Notes: generated from the letters alone by a model not told the origin. A stretch of 64,000 nucleotides of DNA from Streptomyces nigra (GCF_003074055.1 NZ_CP029043.1:2472501-2536500); one strand, 5' to 3'; shown: positions 44,554 through 53,401, counted from the first letter of the stretch. Translations and numbers: made by a program.

Positions 44554-46661
44554 TCAGGAACGGGCCGTCTCCTCCCGGAGCACCTCCAGCAGCGCGCGGA
44601 CCCGGGGCGAGGCCGTCAGCTCCTCCAGCGTCACCGGCCGCCCGTCCGCGTCCGCGACGGGCAGCCGCCAGTTGGGGTACTCGTCGGAGGTCCCCGGCAG
44701 GTTCTGCGGGCGCCGGTCGCCCACACCGTCCGGCAGCCAGACGCCCACCATCCGGGCCGGGGTGCGCAGCAGGAAGCGGTGCACGGCCCGGATGTCGGCC
44801 TCCTCGCCGCCCTCGCCGTCCGTCACCCCGAGCCCGGACAGCACGTCCCGCCACTCGGCGGTGTCGGCCGCGGCCTCCGCGCGCTCCTCGGCCAGCGGGC
44901 GGGTGGACAGGCCGAGCCGGTCGCGCAGTTCGACGTGCTCGCCGGTGAGGCGGGCCGCGGTGGGCGGCAGATCGTGGGTGGTGGCGGTGGCCAGGCAGTC
45001 GGCGCGCCAGGACTGCGGGGGCAGCGGGCGGCCGTCTCCGTCCCAGTCCCGCTCGAACCACAGCACGGAGGTGCCGAGCACCCCGCGCGCCCGCAGCCGC
45101 TCCCGTACGCCGGGCTCGACGGTGCCGAGGTCCTCGCCGATCACCACGGCCCCGGCCCGGGACGCCTCCAGCACCAGGACGGCGAGCATCGCCTCGGCGT
45201 CGTAGCGGACGTACGTCCCCTCGGTCGGGGGCCGGCCCTCGGGCACCCACCACAGCCGGAACAGGCCCATGACGTGGTCGATGCGCAGGGCGCCCGCGTA
45301 GCCGAACAGGGCCCGCAGCAGCATCCGGTAGGGCGCGTAGCCGGACGCGGCCAGCCGGTCCGGGCGCCACGGCGGCAGCCCCCAGTCCTGGCCGCGCGCG
45401 TTGAAGGCGTCCGGGGGCGCGCCGACCGACATCCCGGCCGCGAAGAACTCCTGCTGCGCCCAGGCGTCCGCGCCGTCCGGGTGCACCCCGACGGCCAGGT
45501 CGTGGACGATCCCGACGGGCATCCCCGCCTCCCGCGCGGTCCGCTGCGCGGCGGTCAGCTGGGTGTCGGTGAGCCAGGCGAGCCTGCGGTGGAGGTCGAC
45601 ACGGCCGCGCAGCGCGTGGCGCGCGCGGGCGGTCTCCTCGGACCTCGGGTCCCGCAGCCCCTGCGGCCAGCGCCGCCAGGCCGGTCCGTGGACCTCGGCC
45701 AGCGCGCACCAGGTGGCGTGGTCCTCCAGCGCCCGCCCCTCGCGTTCGAGGAAGGCGTCGTACGCGGCCCGGCGGGCGGGGTCGAGCGGCACCTCCAGGA
45801 CGAGTTCCAGCGCCGCGCGCTTGGCCTCCCAGACGGTGTCCCGGTCGATCAGCGCGCCCTTCTCCAGGACCCCTTCGCGCAGCCGCGCCGCCCGCTCCAG
45901 CAGGGCGTCCAGGCGTGCGCGGTCCTCGACCCGGGCGAACTCGGGGACGTCCTCGACCCGCAGATGGACGGGGTCGGGGAAGCGCCGGGAGGAGGGCCGG
46001 TAGGGGGACGGGTCGGTGGGCGGCCCGGGTACGGCCGCGTGCAGCGGGTTGACCTGCACGAACCCGGCGCCGAGCGTGCGTCCGGCCCAGTCGGCCAGGC
46101 CGGCCAGGTCACCGAGGTCGCCCATGCCCCAGGAGCGCCGGGACAGCAGGGAGTAGAGCTGGACGAGGAGCCCGTACGTCCGTCCGGGGGGTGCGGGCAG
46201 CCGGGGCGGGGCGACGACGAGGTGGCTGTGGGCGGTGCGGCCGTCGGGCGCGGCCGCGGTCAGCCGGTGCACGCCGGGGGCAGCCGGGCGGTGCCGTCGC
46301 GGGTCTCGCCGTCCTCGGTGGTGACGGTCAGCCGGGTGCCGGGCGGCAGCGCGGCGAGGGCGGTGCCCGGGGGCTCGCCGGACCAGGAGACGACGGTCGG
46401 GGGGAGCAGACGCTCGCGCAGTTCGCGTTCGCGGGCGGTCAGGGCGGCGGCGACCGCGGCGGGCGTACTCGCGTCGACGCCGAGGGCGGTCAGCGCGCGG
46501 GTGAGGGCGGTGGCCGAGGCCGTGACCGCACGGTCGGGGGACGGCCGGTAGGAGACGGCGACGCCGTGCAGGGCGGCGAGCCGGGACAGATCGTCGGAGG
46601 GCGGGTCCTGGGGCTGCTCGGACCCTTCGGCAGGGGTGTCGGCCGACCGCGTCTGTGTCAT
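44554..46661 (-). pseudogene. malQ: 4-alpha-glucanotransferase, interrupted by a one-base frameshift
   Basis: Two overlapping minus-strand frames make one family-length protein of about 705 residues. The N-terminal ~130 residues (ATG 46661) run to TGA at 46260. The catalytic GH77 part is in another frame downstream: the nucleophile Asp in RIDHVMGLFR, the acid/base Glu in VIGEDLGTV and a third Asp in THDLPPT. The break lies at about 46275-46280, where CTG-CCC-CC-GGC-GTG lacks one base after the CCCCC run. Adding a base restores LPPGVHRLTAA. Sequencing error, or a real pseudogene, or internal GTG (46272) initiation are all possible. If intact it would transfer glucan segments in maltodextrin metabolism. 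Confidence 0.85.
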
Positions 46662-46922
46662 CTACGGCCTCGGGGCGCTCATGTCCATGTCCATACCGGT
46701 GTGCATACCCGGATCCACGTCCATGTCCCAGTAGGCGGCCTCACTCGTCAGGGGCACGGCGTCGGCGAGCGGCGGCTCGCTCGTGAGGGGTTCGGCGTCG
46801 GGGAGCGGGGGTTCGCTGGTGAGGGGGGAGGCGGCGCAGGCGCCCTCCGCGCTGAAGACGCAGGCGTACGTCTCGTGATCGAAGGGCGCCTCAGGTTTGG
46901 ACGGGGCCGATGCGATGGGCAC
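46662..46922 (-). CDS. Small repeat-containing protein, unknown
   Basis: 86 residues. The middle holds three imperfect repeats of PLTSEPPLPDAE / PLTSEPPLADAV / PLTSEAAYWD, after FDHETYACVFSAEGAC. The tail is Met/Asp-rich (MDVDPGMHTGMDMDM). GTG 46922 is chosen because GAGGAGAA lies 4-6 bp upstream; the longer start (47042) lacks one. It ends immediately before the malQ ATG, so the two are probably co-transcribed. Not recognised. Confidence 0.5.
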   Translation of the reverse strand: MPIASAPSKPEAPFDHETYACVFSAEGACAASPLTSEPPLPDAEPLTSEPPLADAVPLTSEAAYWDMDVDPGMHTGMDMDMSAPRP

Positions 46923-47045
46923 GGGCTTCTCCTCGGGTCTCGGTCGACGGCGGATTACCGCAGCCCTACCCAAAGGGCGGGAGGGCAGACGTCTTCGGTC
47001 CGACAACGTGCCCTGCGTCACATTCGGTTCGGACGGTCGCACGGT

Positions 47046-47068
47046 GAACCGGAACCGCCGGGGCCGTC
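47046..47068 (+). promoter_or_regulatory. Candidate ECF-type promoter of the sigma/ABC operon
   Basis: GAAC (47046-47049) and CGTC (47065-47068) are 15 bp apart. Transcription would start about 10 bp later, almost on the GTG at 47081, suggesting a leaderless, autoregulated message. Confidence 0.4.
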
Positions 47069-47080
47069 GATAGACGGGGT

Positions 47081-47698
47081 GTGAGACTGTTCCGCCCCAT
47101 GGGGGGCCAGCGGGAGAAGGACGAGGGGGACGCCGCCCTGCTCCGGGCCGTCGCGGCCGGTGACCCGGCGGCGATGGGCACCCTGTACGACCGGCACGCG
47201 GGCTGGCTGCACGCCCGGCTGACGCGGCGCTGCGCGGACCCCGAGGTGGTGCGTGAGGTCCTCCAGGACACCTTCGTCACCGTGTGGCGGTCGGCGGGGG
47301 CGCACCGGGGCGAGGAGGCGGGCGGCTGGCTGTGGACGATCGCGGCCCGCCGGCTGATCGACGCGCGCCGCGCCCAGGAGCGGTCCGGGCGACTGGAGAC
47401 CACCCCGATCGACACGACCAGGACCGGCACCGGAACAACCCCGTCAGCGCCCTCCGCGGAGGAGAGGGTGCTGGCGGGGCTGGAGTACGGCGATGTCGGC
47501 ACCGCCCTGGACCGGATCTCCCCGGAGCTGCGGGAGGTGCTGCGCGCCACGGTCGTCGACGGGCTGACCACCCGTGAGACGGCCCGGCTGCTCGGCATCC
47601 CGGAGGGCACCGTCAAGACCCGGGCGAGGCGTGCCCGCGCCGAACTGCGCGCCGCGCTCGCCCAGTTGGCCCCGTCCCCGATGGGAGGCCCGGCATGA
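47081..47698 (+). CDS. ECF sigma factor
   Basis: 205 residues. Region 2 includes LYDRHAGWLHARLTRRCADP and LQDTFVTVWRS. Region 4 has LREVLRATVVDGLTTRETAR then IPEGTVKTRARRARAEL. GTG 47081 may be leaderless; ATG 47099 is an alternative. Its stop overlaps the start of a zinc anti-sigma factor gene (ATGA), and an ABC transporter follows, so the sigma factor probably controls that transporter in response to envelope stress. Confidence 0.86.
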   Translation: MRLFRPMGGQREKDEGDAALLRAVAAGDPAAMGTLYDRHAGWLHARLTRRCADPEVVREVLQDTFVTVWRSAGAHRGEEAGGWLWTIAARRLIDARRAQERSGRLETTPIDTTRTGTGTTPSAPSAEERVLAGLEYGDVGTALDRISPELREVLRATVVDGLTTRETARLLGIPEGTVKTRARRARAELRAALAQLAPSPMGGPA

Positions 47699-48603
47699 CC
47701 GGCTGGCACGCACCCGAGACGCTGATCGCGCGCTACGCCGACGGGTCGCTGCCCGACGCCGACGCCTGGTCCCTGGAGAAGCACCTGGAGTCCTGCACCT
47801 CCTGCGCGGGCCGGGTCTCGGGGGCGGTGCGGGCCACGTCGGCGGGGACGGTACTGGCGGACGTCCGCGATGCCGTCCTGGCCGCCGCCGCACCCGCACC
47901 GGCCGAGGCCGCCCCACAGGACCTGCGCGATGCCGTCCTGGCCGCCGCCACACCCGCACCGCCCGAAGCCCCGCCGCTGCGCACCCCCCGTCTCCTGTGG
48001 GCCGCCGCCCCGGCCGTGCGCGGCGCCTGGCTGCCCGCCGTCCTGCTCGTCGTGCTCTCCGCCGTCCTGCTCGCGCATGTCGCTGGCTTCTCGGGGGCCC
48101 GCCCCCTGCTGCTGGCCGTCGCGCCGGTCGTCCCGGTCGCCGGGGTGGCCCTGTCCTACGGCCGGCACGCCGACCCGCTGCACGAACTGGCCGCGTCCAC
48201 CCCGTCGGCGGGGCTGCGCCTGGTGCTGACCCGCACCGCGGTCGTGCTGGCGGTGAGCCTGCCGCTGCTGACCCTCGCCGGGCTGGTGCTGCCGTCCCCG
48301 GGCGCGCCGGGTGCCGTCGCCTGGCTGCTGCCCGGACTCACCCTGACGCTGGCCGCGCTGGCCCTCGGCGGCTGGCTGGGGCTGCGCACGGCGACGGCGG
48401 TGACCGGCGGCGGCTGGCTGTGCGCCGTCCTGGCCCCGGCGCTCGCGTCCCCCGACGGCGCGGTCGCCCGGCATCTCTCGGACCAGCTCTCCGCCTACGT
48501 GGGCGGCGCCGCCACCCAGGGCGGCTGGGCGGCGGCAGCGGCCCTGTGCGCGCTCCTGGTGGCGGCCCGGCGCACGGCGTACGACCGCCTCGAACGCTTC
48601 TGA
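47695..48603 (+). CDS. Zinc-binding anti-sigma factor with multi-pass membrane domain
   Basis: 302 residues. The N-terminal zinc anti-sigma motif HxxxCxxC is His30, Cys34 and Cys37 (EKHLESCTSC). A linker with a duplicated 20-residue segment (DAVLAAAAPAPAEA and DAVLAAATPAPPEA) leads to about six transmembrane helices resembling an ABC-2 permease-like region. ATGA overlap with the sigma gene. It likely holds the sigma factor at the membrane. The multi-pass membrane part is unusual for a simple anti-sigma factor. Confidence 0.8.
   Translation: MTGWHAPETLIARYADGSLPDADAWSLEKHLESCTSCAGRVSGAVRATSAGTVLADVRDAVLAAAAPAPAEAAPQDLRDAVLAAATPAPPEAPPLRTPRLLWAAAPAVRGAWLPAVLLVVLSAVLLAHVAGFSGARPLLLAVAPVVPVAGVALSYGRHADPLHELAASTPSAGLRLVLTRTAVVLAVSLPLLTLAGLVLPSPGAPGAVAWLLPGLTLTLAALALGGWLGLRTATAVTGGGWLCAVLAPALASPDGAVARHLSDQLSAYVGGAATQGGWAAAAALCALLVAARRTAYDRLERF
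47866..47970 (+). repeat. Direct repeat inside the anti-sigma factor gene
   Basis: Two 45-bp copies (47866-47910 and 47926-47970) start 60 bp apart and differ at three positions. They encode the duplicated linker RDAVLAAA.PAP.EA. A recent slip duplication that keeps frame. Confidence 0.9.
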
Positions 48604-48622
48604 CAGACACCACTTCCCGGTA

Positions 48623-48636
48623 AGTACGTACGTACT
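48623..48636. promoter_or_regulatory. 14-bp palindrome AGTACGTACGTACT upstream of ATPase gene
   Basis: A perfect palindrome between the anti-sigma stop and the ATPase start, directly before the GGAG ribosome site. The sequence is like GTACGTAC-type TetR operators. It could be an operator or an RNA hairpin that blocks translation of the ATPase. Confidence 0.45.
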
Positions 48637-48645
48637 GGAGTCTCC

Positions 48646-49407
48646 TTGACCACCATCCAGGTGGCCGGTCTGCATGTCCGGCACCGCAAGACCGTCGCCC
48701 TGCACTCCCTCGACCTCGACCTCGGCCGGGGTGTGCACGGGCTGCTCGGCCCGAACGGCGCGGGCAAGACCTCGCTGATCCGTGTGCTCGCCACGGTGGC
48801 CGCGCCGAGCGGCGGCCGGGTGCGGATGCTCGGCGAGGACGTCGCCGACCCGCGCGGACGCACCGAGGTCCGCCGCAGGCTCGGCTATCTGCCGCAGGAG
48901 TTCGGCTACTACCCGGGCTTCACCGTGCGCGAGTTCGTCGCCTACATGGCCTGGCTGAAGGAGATGCCGGCCGCCGTGACCCCGGCCGCCGTGGAGCGTG
49001 CCGTGGCCCGGGTCGGTCTCGCCGACCGGATCGACGCGAAGATCAAGACGCTGTCCGGGGGCATGGTCCGCCGGGTCGGCATCGCGCAGGCCGTCGTCAA
49101 CGACCCCGCCGTCCTGCTCCTGGACGAGCCGACCGCGGGCCTCGACCCGGAGCAGCGCGTGGAGTTCCGCGAGCTGCTGCGCGAACTCGGCGCCCACGCC
49201 ACGGTCGTGGTCTCCACGCATCTCGTGGAGGACGTGGCCGCGGCCTGCACGGAGGTCACGCTCATCGCCGGGGGCCGGCTCGCCTACCGCGGCACCCCCG
49301 AGGCGCTGACCGCCCTCGGCGCCACCGCGGACGGCGTCGGTGACCACCCCATCGAGCGCGGCTACACGGCCGCCCTGCGCGCCCACCGCGAGGTGGCGGC
49401 CCGATGA
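48646..49407 (+). CDS. ABC transporter ATP-binding protein (ABC-2 type)
   Basis: 253 residues. Walker A is GPNGAGKTS, the Q-loop LPQEFGYYP, the signature LSGGMVRRVGIAQA and Walker B VLLLDEPTAGLD. TTG 48646 has GGAG (48637-48640) 5 bp upstream, which decides the start. Followed in ATGA overlap by two membrane protein genes. Probable exporter ATPase, of the type found with ECF sigma factors in envelope-stress or drug-efflux operons. Confidence 0.84.
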   Translation: MTTIQVAGLHVRHRKTVALHSLDLDLGRGVHGLLGPNGAGKTSLIRVLATVAAPSGGRVRMLGEDVADPRGRTEVRRRLGYLPQEFGYYPGFTVREFVAYMAWLKEMPAAVTPAAVERAVARVGLADRIDAKIKTLSGGMVRRVGIAQAVVNDPAVLLLDEPTAGLDPEQRVEFRELLRELGAHATVVVSTHLVEDVAAACTEVTLIAGGRLAYRGTPEALTALGATADGVGDHPIERGYTAALRAHREVAAR

Positions 49408-50735
49408 CGCTCCTCGCCGAACGGAAGCCCACGACCACCACCGGGGGCAGCCCGCTCCGCCCCGAGTTCCTGCGCGGTTTCGCCCCGCTCGCCGGTGCCG
49501 CGATCCTGCTCACGCTGCTGGTCGCCCTGGCCGTACCGGCCGACAGCTGGCAGGGCGGCTGGGCGGAGACCCGGGACCGGACGCATGCCGCCGCGGTCCT
49601 GCTCGGTATCCCGCTGGCGCTGGCCGCGGGCTGCTGGCAGGGCGGGCGGGAGCGCCGGCGCGGTACCGGCGACCTGCTGGAGACCGCCGTACGCGGCGCG
49701 CTCCCCCGCTTCCTCGCGTCGGCGGTTCCCGTCGCCCTGTGGGTGGCCGTCGGGCAGCTGGCCGCCGCCGGGTGCGTGCTGCTGGCCACCTGGTACTGCG
49801 CCACCGGCGACAGCCCCTACCCGGCCGTGCCGCTGGCCGACTCCCTCCTCCTCGGCAGCGCGGCGCTCGCGGGCCACGCGGTGGGCCGTGCCGTGCGCTG
49901 GCGACTGGCGGCGCCGCTGCTGGCGACGGGCGCGTACGCCGTCCTCGGCTTCCTGTCCTACGACCGCGCCGAGGCCTACGCGCGGCTCTCCCCACTGATC
50001 GACACCTCCGTCACCAGGGTCACCGTGTGGTGGCAGCCCTGGGTGTCGGTGGTGTGGGTGGGCGGGCTCGCCCTGGCCGCGGTGCCGGCTCTCACCGCCC
50101 GCCGCCGGGCCACCGCCCTGGTGCCGCTGGCCTGCGCGACGGCCGCCGCGGTCGCTCTCGTCCAGACCGATGGCCTGACCCGCCCCAATCCGGTGGCCCA
50201 GCGGCAGGTCTGCGACACCACCACGACCCCGCAGGTGTGCGTGAACGAGCGGTACGAGAGGCTGCTGCCGCAGATCACCGAGGCCCTGTCCGGGCTGACG
50301 GGCCGCCTGGAGGGCGTGGACAACCTCCCCGTCCGCTTCGAGGACCACCCGGGCCGCCCCCGCGCCGGCGAGGTCGAGCTCCCGGGGGTCACCCCGCTCG
50401 GCTGGTCCGTCGTACGCGGGAAGCTCGCCGATCCGGGGCAGTACGCGTGGGAGGCGGGGATGGCCCTGCTCAGCCGTATCGAATGCGACGACACGGACCC
50501 CCTCGTCGACCGCACGGACGCGGCCGTGGAGCACTATCTGGCGCCGAGCCCGGTGGAGAAGCACTTCGACGAGCTGGACGCCAGGGGGGACGAGGCCCAC
50601 CGCGCCGAACTGAAGGCCCGGAAGTGGGCCCGCGCCCGGCTGCTGGCGATGGCCGAGGACGAGCGCCGGGCCTGGCTGTCGGAGTACTTCGAGACGGCGG
50701 CCGACTGCGACCCGAAGGGGGTGCCCGCCCTGTGA
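49404..50735 (+). CDS. Multi-pass membrane protein, ABC transporter-associated
   Basis: 443 residues. About six hydrophobic segments lie between residues 25 and 255 (LAGAAILLTLLVALAVP, AVPVALWVAVGQLAAAGCVL, PLACATAAAVALV). After these comes a soluble C-terminal domain of about 180 residues that begins with CDTTTTPQVCVNERY (a Cys pair) and is otherwise charged. Predicted permease partner of the preceding ATPase, with an extracytoplasmic or cytoplasmic module. ATGA overlap with the ATPase and GTGA overlap with the next gene. Family not recognised. Confidence 0.62.
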   Translation: MTLLAERKPTTTTGGSPLRPEFLRGFAPLAGAAILLTLLVALAVPADSWQGGWAETRDRTHAAAVLLGIPLALAAGCWQGGRERRRGTGDLLETAVRGALPRFLASAVPVALWVAVGQLAAAGCVLLATWYCATGDSPYPAVPLADSLLLGSAALAGHAVGRAVRWRLAAPLLATGAYAVLGFLSYDRAEAYARLSPLIDTSVTRVTVWWQPWVSVVWVGGLALAAVPALTARRRATALVPLACATAAAVALVQTDGLTRPNPVAQRQVCDTTTTPQVCVNERYERLLPQITEALSGLTGRLEGVDNLPVRFEDHPGRPRAGEVELPGVTPLGWSVVRGKLADPGQYAWEAGMALLSRIECDDTDPLVDRTDAAVEHYLAPSPVEKHFDELDARGDEAHRAELKARKWARARLLAMAEDERRAWLSEYFETAADCDPKGVPAL

Positions 50736-51331
50736 GCGCCACCGGACCCGTCCTCTACGCCCGCTCCCGCGCCCTTCCGCAGACGGTCGCCGCGCTCGCC
50801 GCGACCACCCTGCTCGCCGTCTGGGCCGCCCACGCCCTGGACTCCTATCTCGACCCGGAGCGCAGGGTGCCGGTGGTGGCCCTGGCCCCGCTGGTGGCCG
50901 CCACGGCGATCGGCACCGGCCTGCACTCGGCCTCCGACGAACTGGACCGCACGGCGGTGCGCCCCTGGTGGCGCCGCAGGCTGATCCATCTGCTCGCCCT
51001 GAGCTCCCTGGCCGGAGCCCTGCTGCCGCTGGCGGTCCTGTCCGGCGCGCAGACCTTCGGCGCGCCCGCCATGGTCCGCAACGTCCTGGGCTGCGTCGGC
51101 CTGACGGCGGGCGCGGCGGTGCTCCTGGGCGCACGGCTGAGCTGGCTGCCGGTGTTCGCCTACGTCAGTGCGATGTACCTGGGGATCTCGGGCCTGCGGG
51201 GCACCGCGCTGCCCGCCTGGGCATGGCTGCTGGAGCCCGGTGCCGGCCCGGGCGCGTGGGCGACGGCCGCGGTGCTGTTCACCGTGGGGGGCGGCGCGTA
51301 CGCGGTGAAGGGGGCGCGCGGGACTCCCTGA
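50732..51331 (+). CDS. Multi-pass membrane protein, ABC operon partner
   Basis: 199 residues, about five or six hydrophobic segments (TVAALAATTLLAVWAAHAL, LLALSSLAGALLPLAVLSG). GTG 50732 overlaps the preceding stop. Last gene of the sigma/anti-sigma/ABC operon. No family recognised; a second permease subunit is the simplest guess. Confidence 0.6.
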   Translation: MSATGPVLYARSRALPQTVAALAATTLLAVWAAHALDSYLDPERRVPVVALAPLVAATAIGTGLHSASDELDRTAVRPWWRRRLIHLLALSSLAGALLPLAVLSGAQTFGAPAMVRNVLGCVGLTAGAAVLLGARLSWLPVFAYVSAMYLGISGLRGTALPAWAWLLEPGAGPGAWATAAVLFTVGGGAYAVKGARGTP

Positions 51332-51370
51332 GAGCGGAAGCCCCTGAGAGCGGGACCCCTGAGGGCGAAT
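51326..51370 (+). repeat. Tandem 15-bp repeat at the operon end
   Basis: CCCTGAGAGCGGAAG, CCCCTGAGAGCGGGA and CCCCTGAGGGCGAAT run from the last codons of the membrane-protein gene. Three imperfect copies. Confidence 0.75.
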
Positions 51371-51400
51371 GCCCCAGGGAGCCGCGCCCCCAGCACCCGT

Positions 51401-51418
51401 GTGCGGGGCACCCCGCAC
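51401..51418. terminator. Bidirectional hairpin between ABC operon and HNH gene
   Basis: GTGCGGGG (51401-51408) pairs with CCCCGCAC (51411-51418) with a 2-nt loop, between convergent genes. Confidence 0.5.
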
Positions 51419-51442
51419 CGCGATACGCGAAGGCCCGGAACG

Positions 51443-51979
51443 TCAGGCGGAAATGCCGTCGATCCGGGCCAAGGCGTCGTCCGCCCCATACGGTTGCAAG
51501 TACGGCAACCAGCGCGGGTCACGATGCCCGGTGCCGATGATGCGCCAGGCCAGACCGGTCGGCGGAGCCGGTTTGTGCCGCAGCCGCCAGCCGATCTCGA
51601 ACAGATGGCGGTCGGCCTTCACGTGGTTGCAGCGGCGGCAGGACGCCACCACGTTGTCCCAGACGTGCTTGCCCCCGCGGCTGCGCGGGATGACGTGGTC
51701 GACGCTGGTTGCGACGCCACCGCAGTACATGCACCGGCCCCCGTCGCGCGCGAAGAGCGCCCTGCGGGTGAGAGGAACGGGCCCCCGGTAGGGGACGCGC
51801 ACGAATCGCTTGAGCCGGACCACGCTGGGGGCGGGGACGGTGACGGTCGCGCTGTGCAGATAGGCGCCGGACTCCTCGAGGCATACGGCCTTGTTCTCGA
51901 GGACGAGGACGAGCGCGCGGCGGAGCGGTACGACGCCGAGCGGCTCGTACGACGCGTTGAGGACCAGGACATGCGGCAC
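51443..51979 (-). CDS. HNH endonuclease family protein
   Basis: 178 residues. The HNH core has CMYCGG, DHVIPRSRGG with the His and catalytic region, WDNVVASCRRCNHVKADR with the Asn and the second Cys pair. The N-terminal part VLVLNASYEPLGVVPLRRAL is typical of a conserved actinobacterial HNH subfamily. The start is GTG 51979 with AAGGAGG 5-6 bp upstream; the frame is open further but has no better start. Predicted DNA nuclease of unknown target. Chromosomal, no linked methylase or phage genes. Confidence 0.84.
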   Translation of the reverse strand: MPHVLVLNASYEPLGVVPLRRALVLVLENKAVCLEESGAYLHSATVTVPAPSVVRLKRFVRVPYRGPVPLTRRALFARDGGRCMYCGGVATSVDHVIPRSRGGKHVWDNVVASCRRCNHVKADRHLFEIGWRLRHKPAPPTGLAWRIIGTGHRDPRWLPYLQPYGADDALARIDGISA

Positions 51980-52306
51980 GGATGCCTCCTTGGGCGTCGG
52001 CGGCGCGTGGCTCGCGCCGGGACGATCTGTAGTCAGTTTCCCCTCATGCCTGGTGATGGCGCCACCATGTCCCGGTAACGGGCTGGGAGTGTTTTCGACC
52101 ACATCTGATGCATCCCCAGGAAGATGAACTCTTCATCCCACCAGTTCATCCCCACGTGGGGCCGGTTCCTCCCCCGAACATGGGGACGATGTGCACACGA
52201 TGCCCCGATAGTGTGGTGGGTCTGCCCCGCCGGTGACCTTTTCGTGACCTTGACCGACCTTGAGCACCTGCCGGTGGGGCGGACCGCTGCACTGGAGGTA
52301 CCCGCT
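51980..52306. other. Gene-free divergent region with two short dyads
   Basis: A 327-bp region between the HNH and MscS genes. It contains a perfect 8-bp palindrome GATGCATC (52107-52114) and a dyad GATGAA-CTC-TTCATC (52123-52137). I see no RNA gene or clear promoter. Confidence 0.5.
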
Positions 52307-53401
52307 GTGACCCTGCCCGCCGTCCTGCCGGCCGCCGACACGACCCCGTCGCCGGTCCCCTCCGAGACGACGACCCCGGCGGTCCCCACCATCCGGGACG
52401 CCCACGAGAGCGCGGCCGAGGCCGCCACCTGGGTCGAGCAGAACTGGTCGACCTGGCTGGCGATCGGTCTGCGCGTCCTGCTGATCGTGGTCATAGCGGC
52501 GATCCTGAGAGTCTTCGTGCGCCGCGCGATCACCAAGCTCATAGACCGGATGAGCCGCACCGCGTCGGCGGTCGACGGCACGGCCCTGGGCGGTCTGCTG
52601 GTCAACGCCGAGCGCCGGCGGCAGCGGTCGCAGGCGATCGGCTCGGTGCTGCGCTCGGTGGCCAGCTTCCTGATCATCGGCACGGCCGCCCTGATGGTCC
52701 TGGGCACCTTCGAGATCAATCTGGCCCCGCTGCTGGCGTCCGCCGGTGTCGCGGGCGTCGCGATCGGCTTCGGCGCCCGCAACCTGGTCACCGACTTCCT
52801 GTCCGGCGTCTTCATGATCCTGGAGGACCAGTACGGCGTCGGCGACACGATCGACGCGGGCGTGGCCTCCGGCGAGGTCATCGAGGTCGGTCTGCGGGTG
52901 ACGAAGCTGCGCGGCGAGGGCGGCGAGATCTGGTACGTCCGCAACGGCGAGGTCAAGCGCATCGGCAACCTCTCGCAGGGCTGGTCGACGGCCGGGGTGG
53001 ACGTCACGGTCGCCGCCGACGAGGACCTCGACAAGATCAAGGCCACCCTCGACGAGGTCGCCGAGAAGATGACCAAGGAGGAGCCGTGGAACGAGCTCCT
53101 CTGGGGCCCGATCGAGGTGCTGGGCCTGGACAGCGTGTCGCTGGACTCGATGGTGGTCCGGTTGTCCGCGAAGACCATGCCGGGCAAGTCCCTGACCGTG
53201 GAGCGCGAGCTGCGCTGGCGGGTCAAGCGCGCCTTCGACGCCGCCGACATCCCGATCATCGGCCGCCCGGCGCCGGCCGCGGACGACACGCCCGCACCCG
53301 ACCCCACCGCCGCGGTGGCGGCCCCCTCGGCCTACGCCAGCGCCACCTCCCCGCAGTCCCAGGCGGCCACCCCGCTGACCCCGCCCAGCGTGACCAAGTA
53401 G
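52307..53401 (+). CDS. Mechanosensitive ion channel of the MscS family
   Basis: 364 residues. An extracellular Pro/Thr-rich N-terminus precedes about three transmembrane helices (LAIGLRVLLIVVIAAILRVF; ASFLIIGTAALMVLGTF; LLASAGVAGVAIGFGARNLV). The pore helix carries the Gly/Ala-rich MscS signature VAGVAIGFGARNLVTDFLSG, then a soluble beta domain (QYGVGDTIDAG). The C-terminal tail is Pro/Ala-rich. GTG 52307 is chosen because GGAGG lies 8 bp upstream. Releases osmolytes on hypo-osmotic shock. Confidence 0.86.
   Translation: MTLPAVLPAADTTPSPVPSETTTPAVPTIRDAHESAAEAATWVEQNWSTWLAIGLRVLLIVVIAAILRVFVRRAITKLIDRMSRTASAVDGTALGGLLVNAERRRQRSQAIGSVLRSVASFLIIGTAALMVLGTFEINLAPLLASAGVAGVAIGFGARNLVTDFLSGVFMILEDQYGVGDTIDAGVASGEVIEVGLRVTKLRGEGGEIWYVRNGEVKRIGNLSQGWSTAGVDVTVAADEDLDKIKATLDEVAEKMTKEEPWNELLWGPIEVLGLDSVSLDSMVVRLSAKTMPGKSLTVERELRWRVKRAFDAADIPIIGRPAPAADDTPAPDPTAAVAAPSAYASATSPQSQAATPLTPPSVTK

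Noticed and set aside
44530..46551. 673-residue plus-strand ORF opposite malQ
   Set aside because: Shadow of the GH77 gene; composition is Gly/Arg/Pro with no motif.
51443..52102. Longer HNH protein starting at 52102
   Set aside because: The extra N-terminus is Pro/Gly-rich without conservation; GTG 51979 has AAGGAGG at the right distance.
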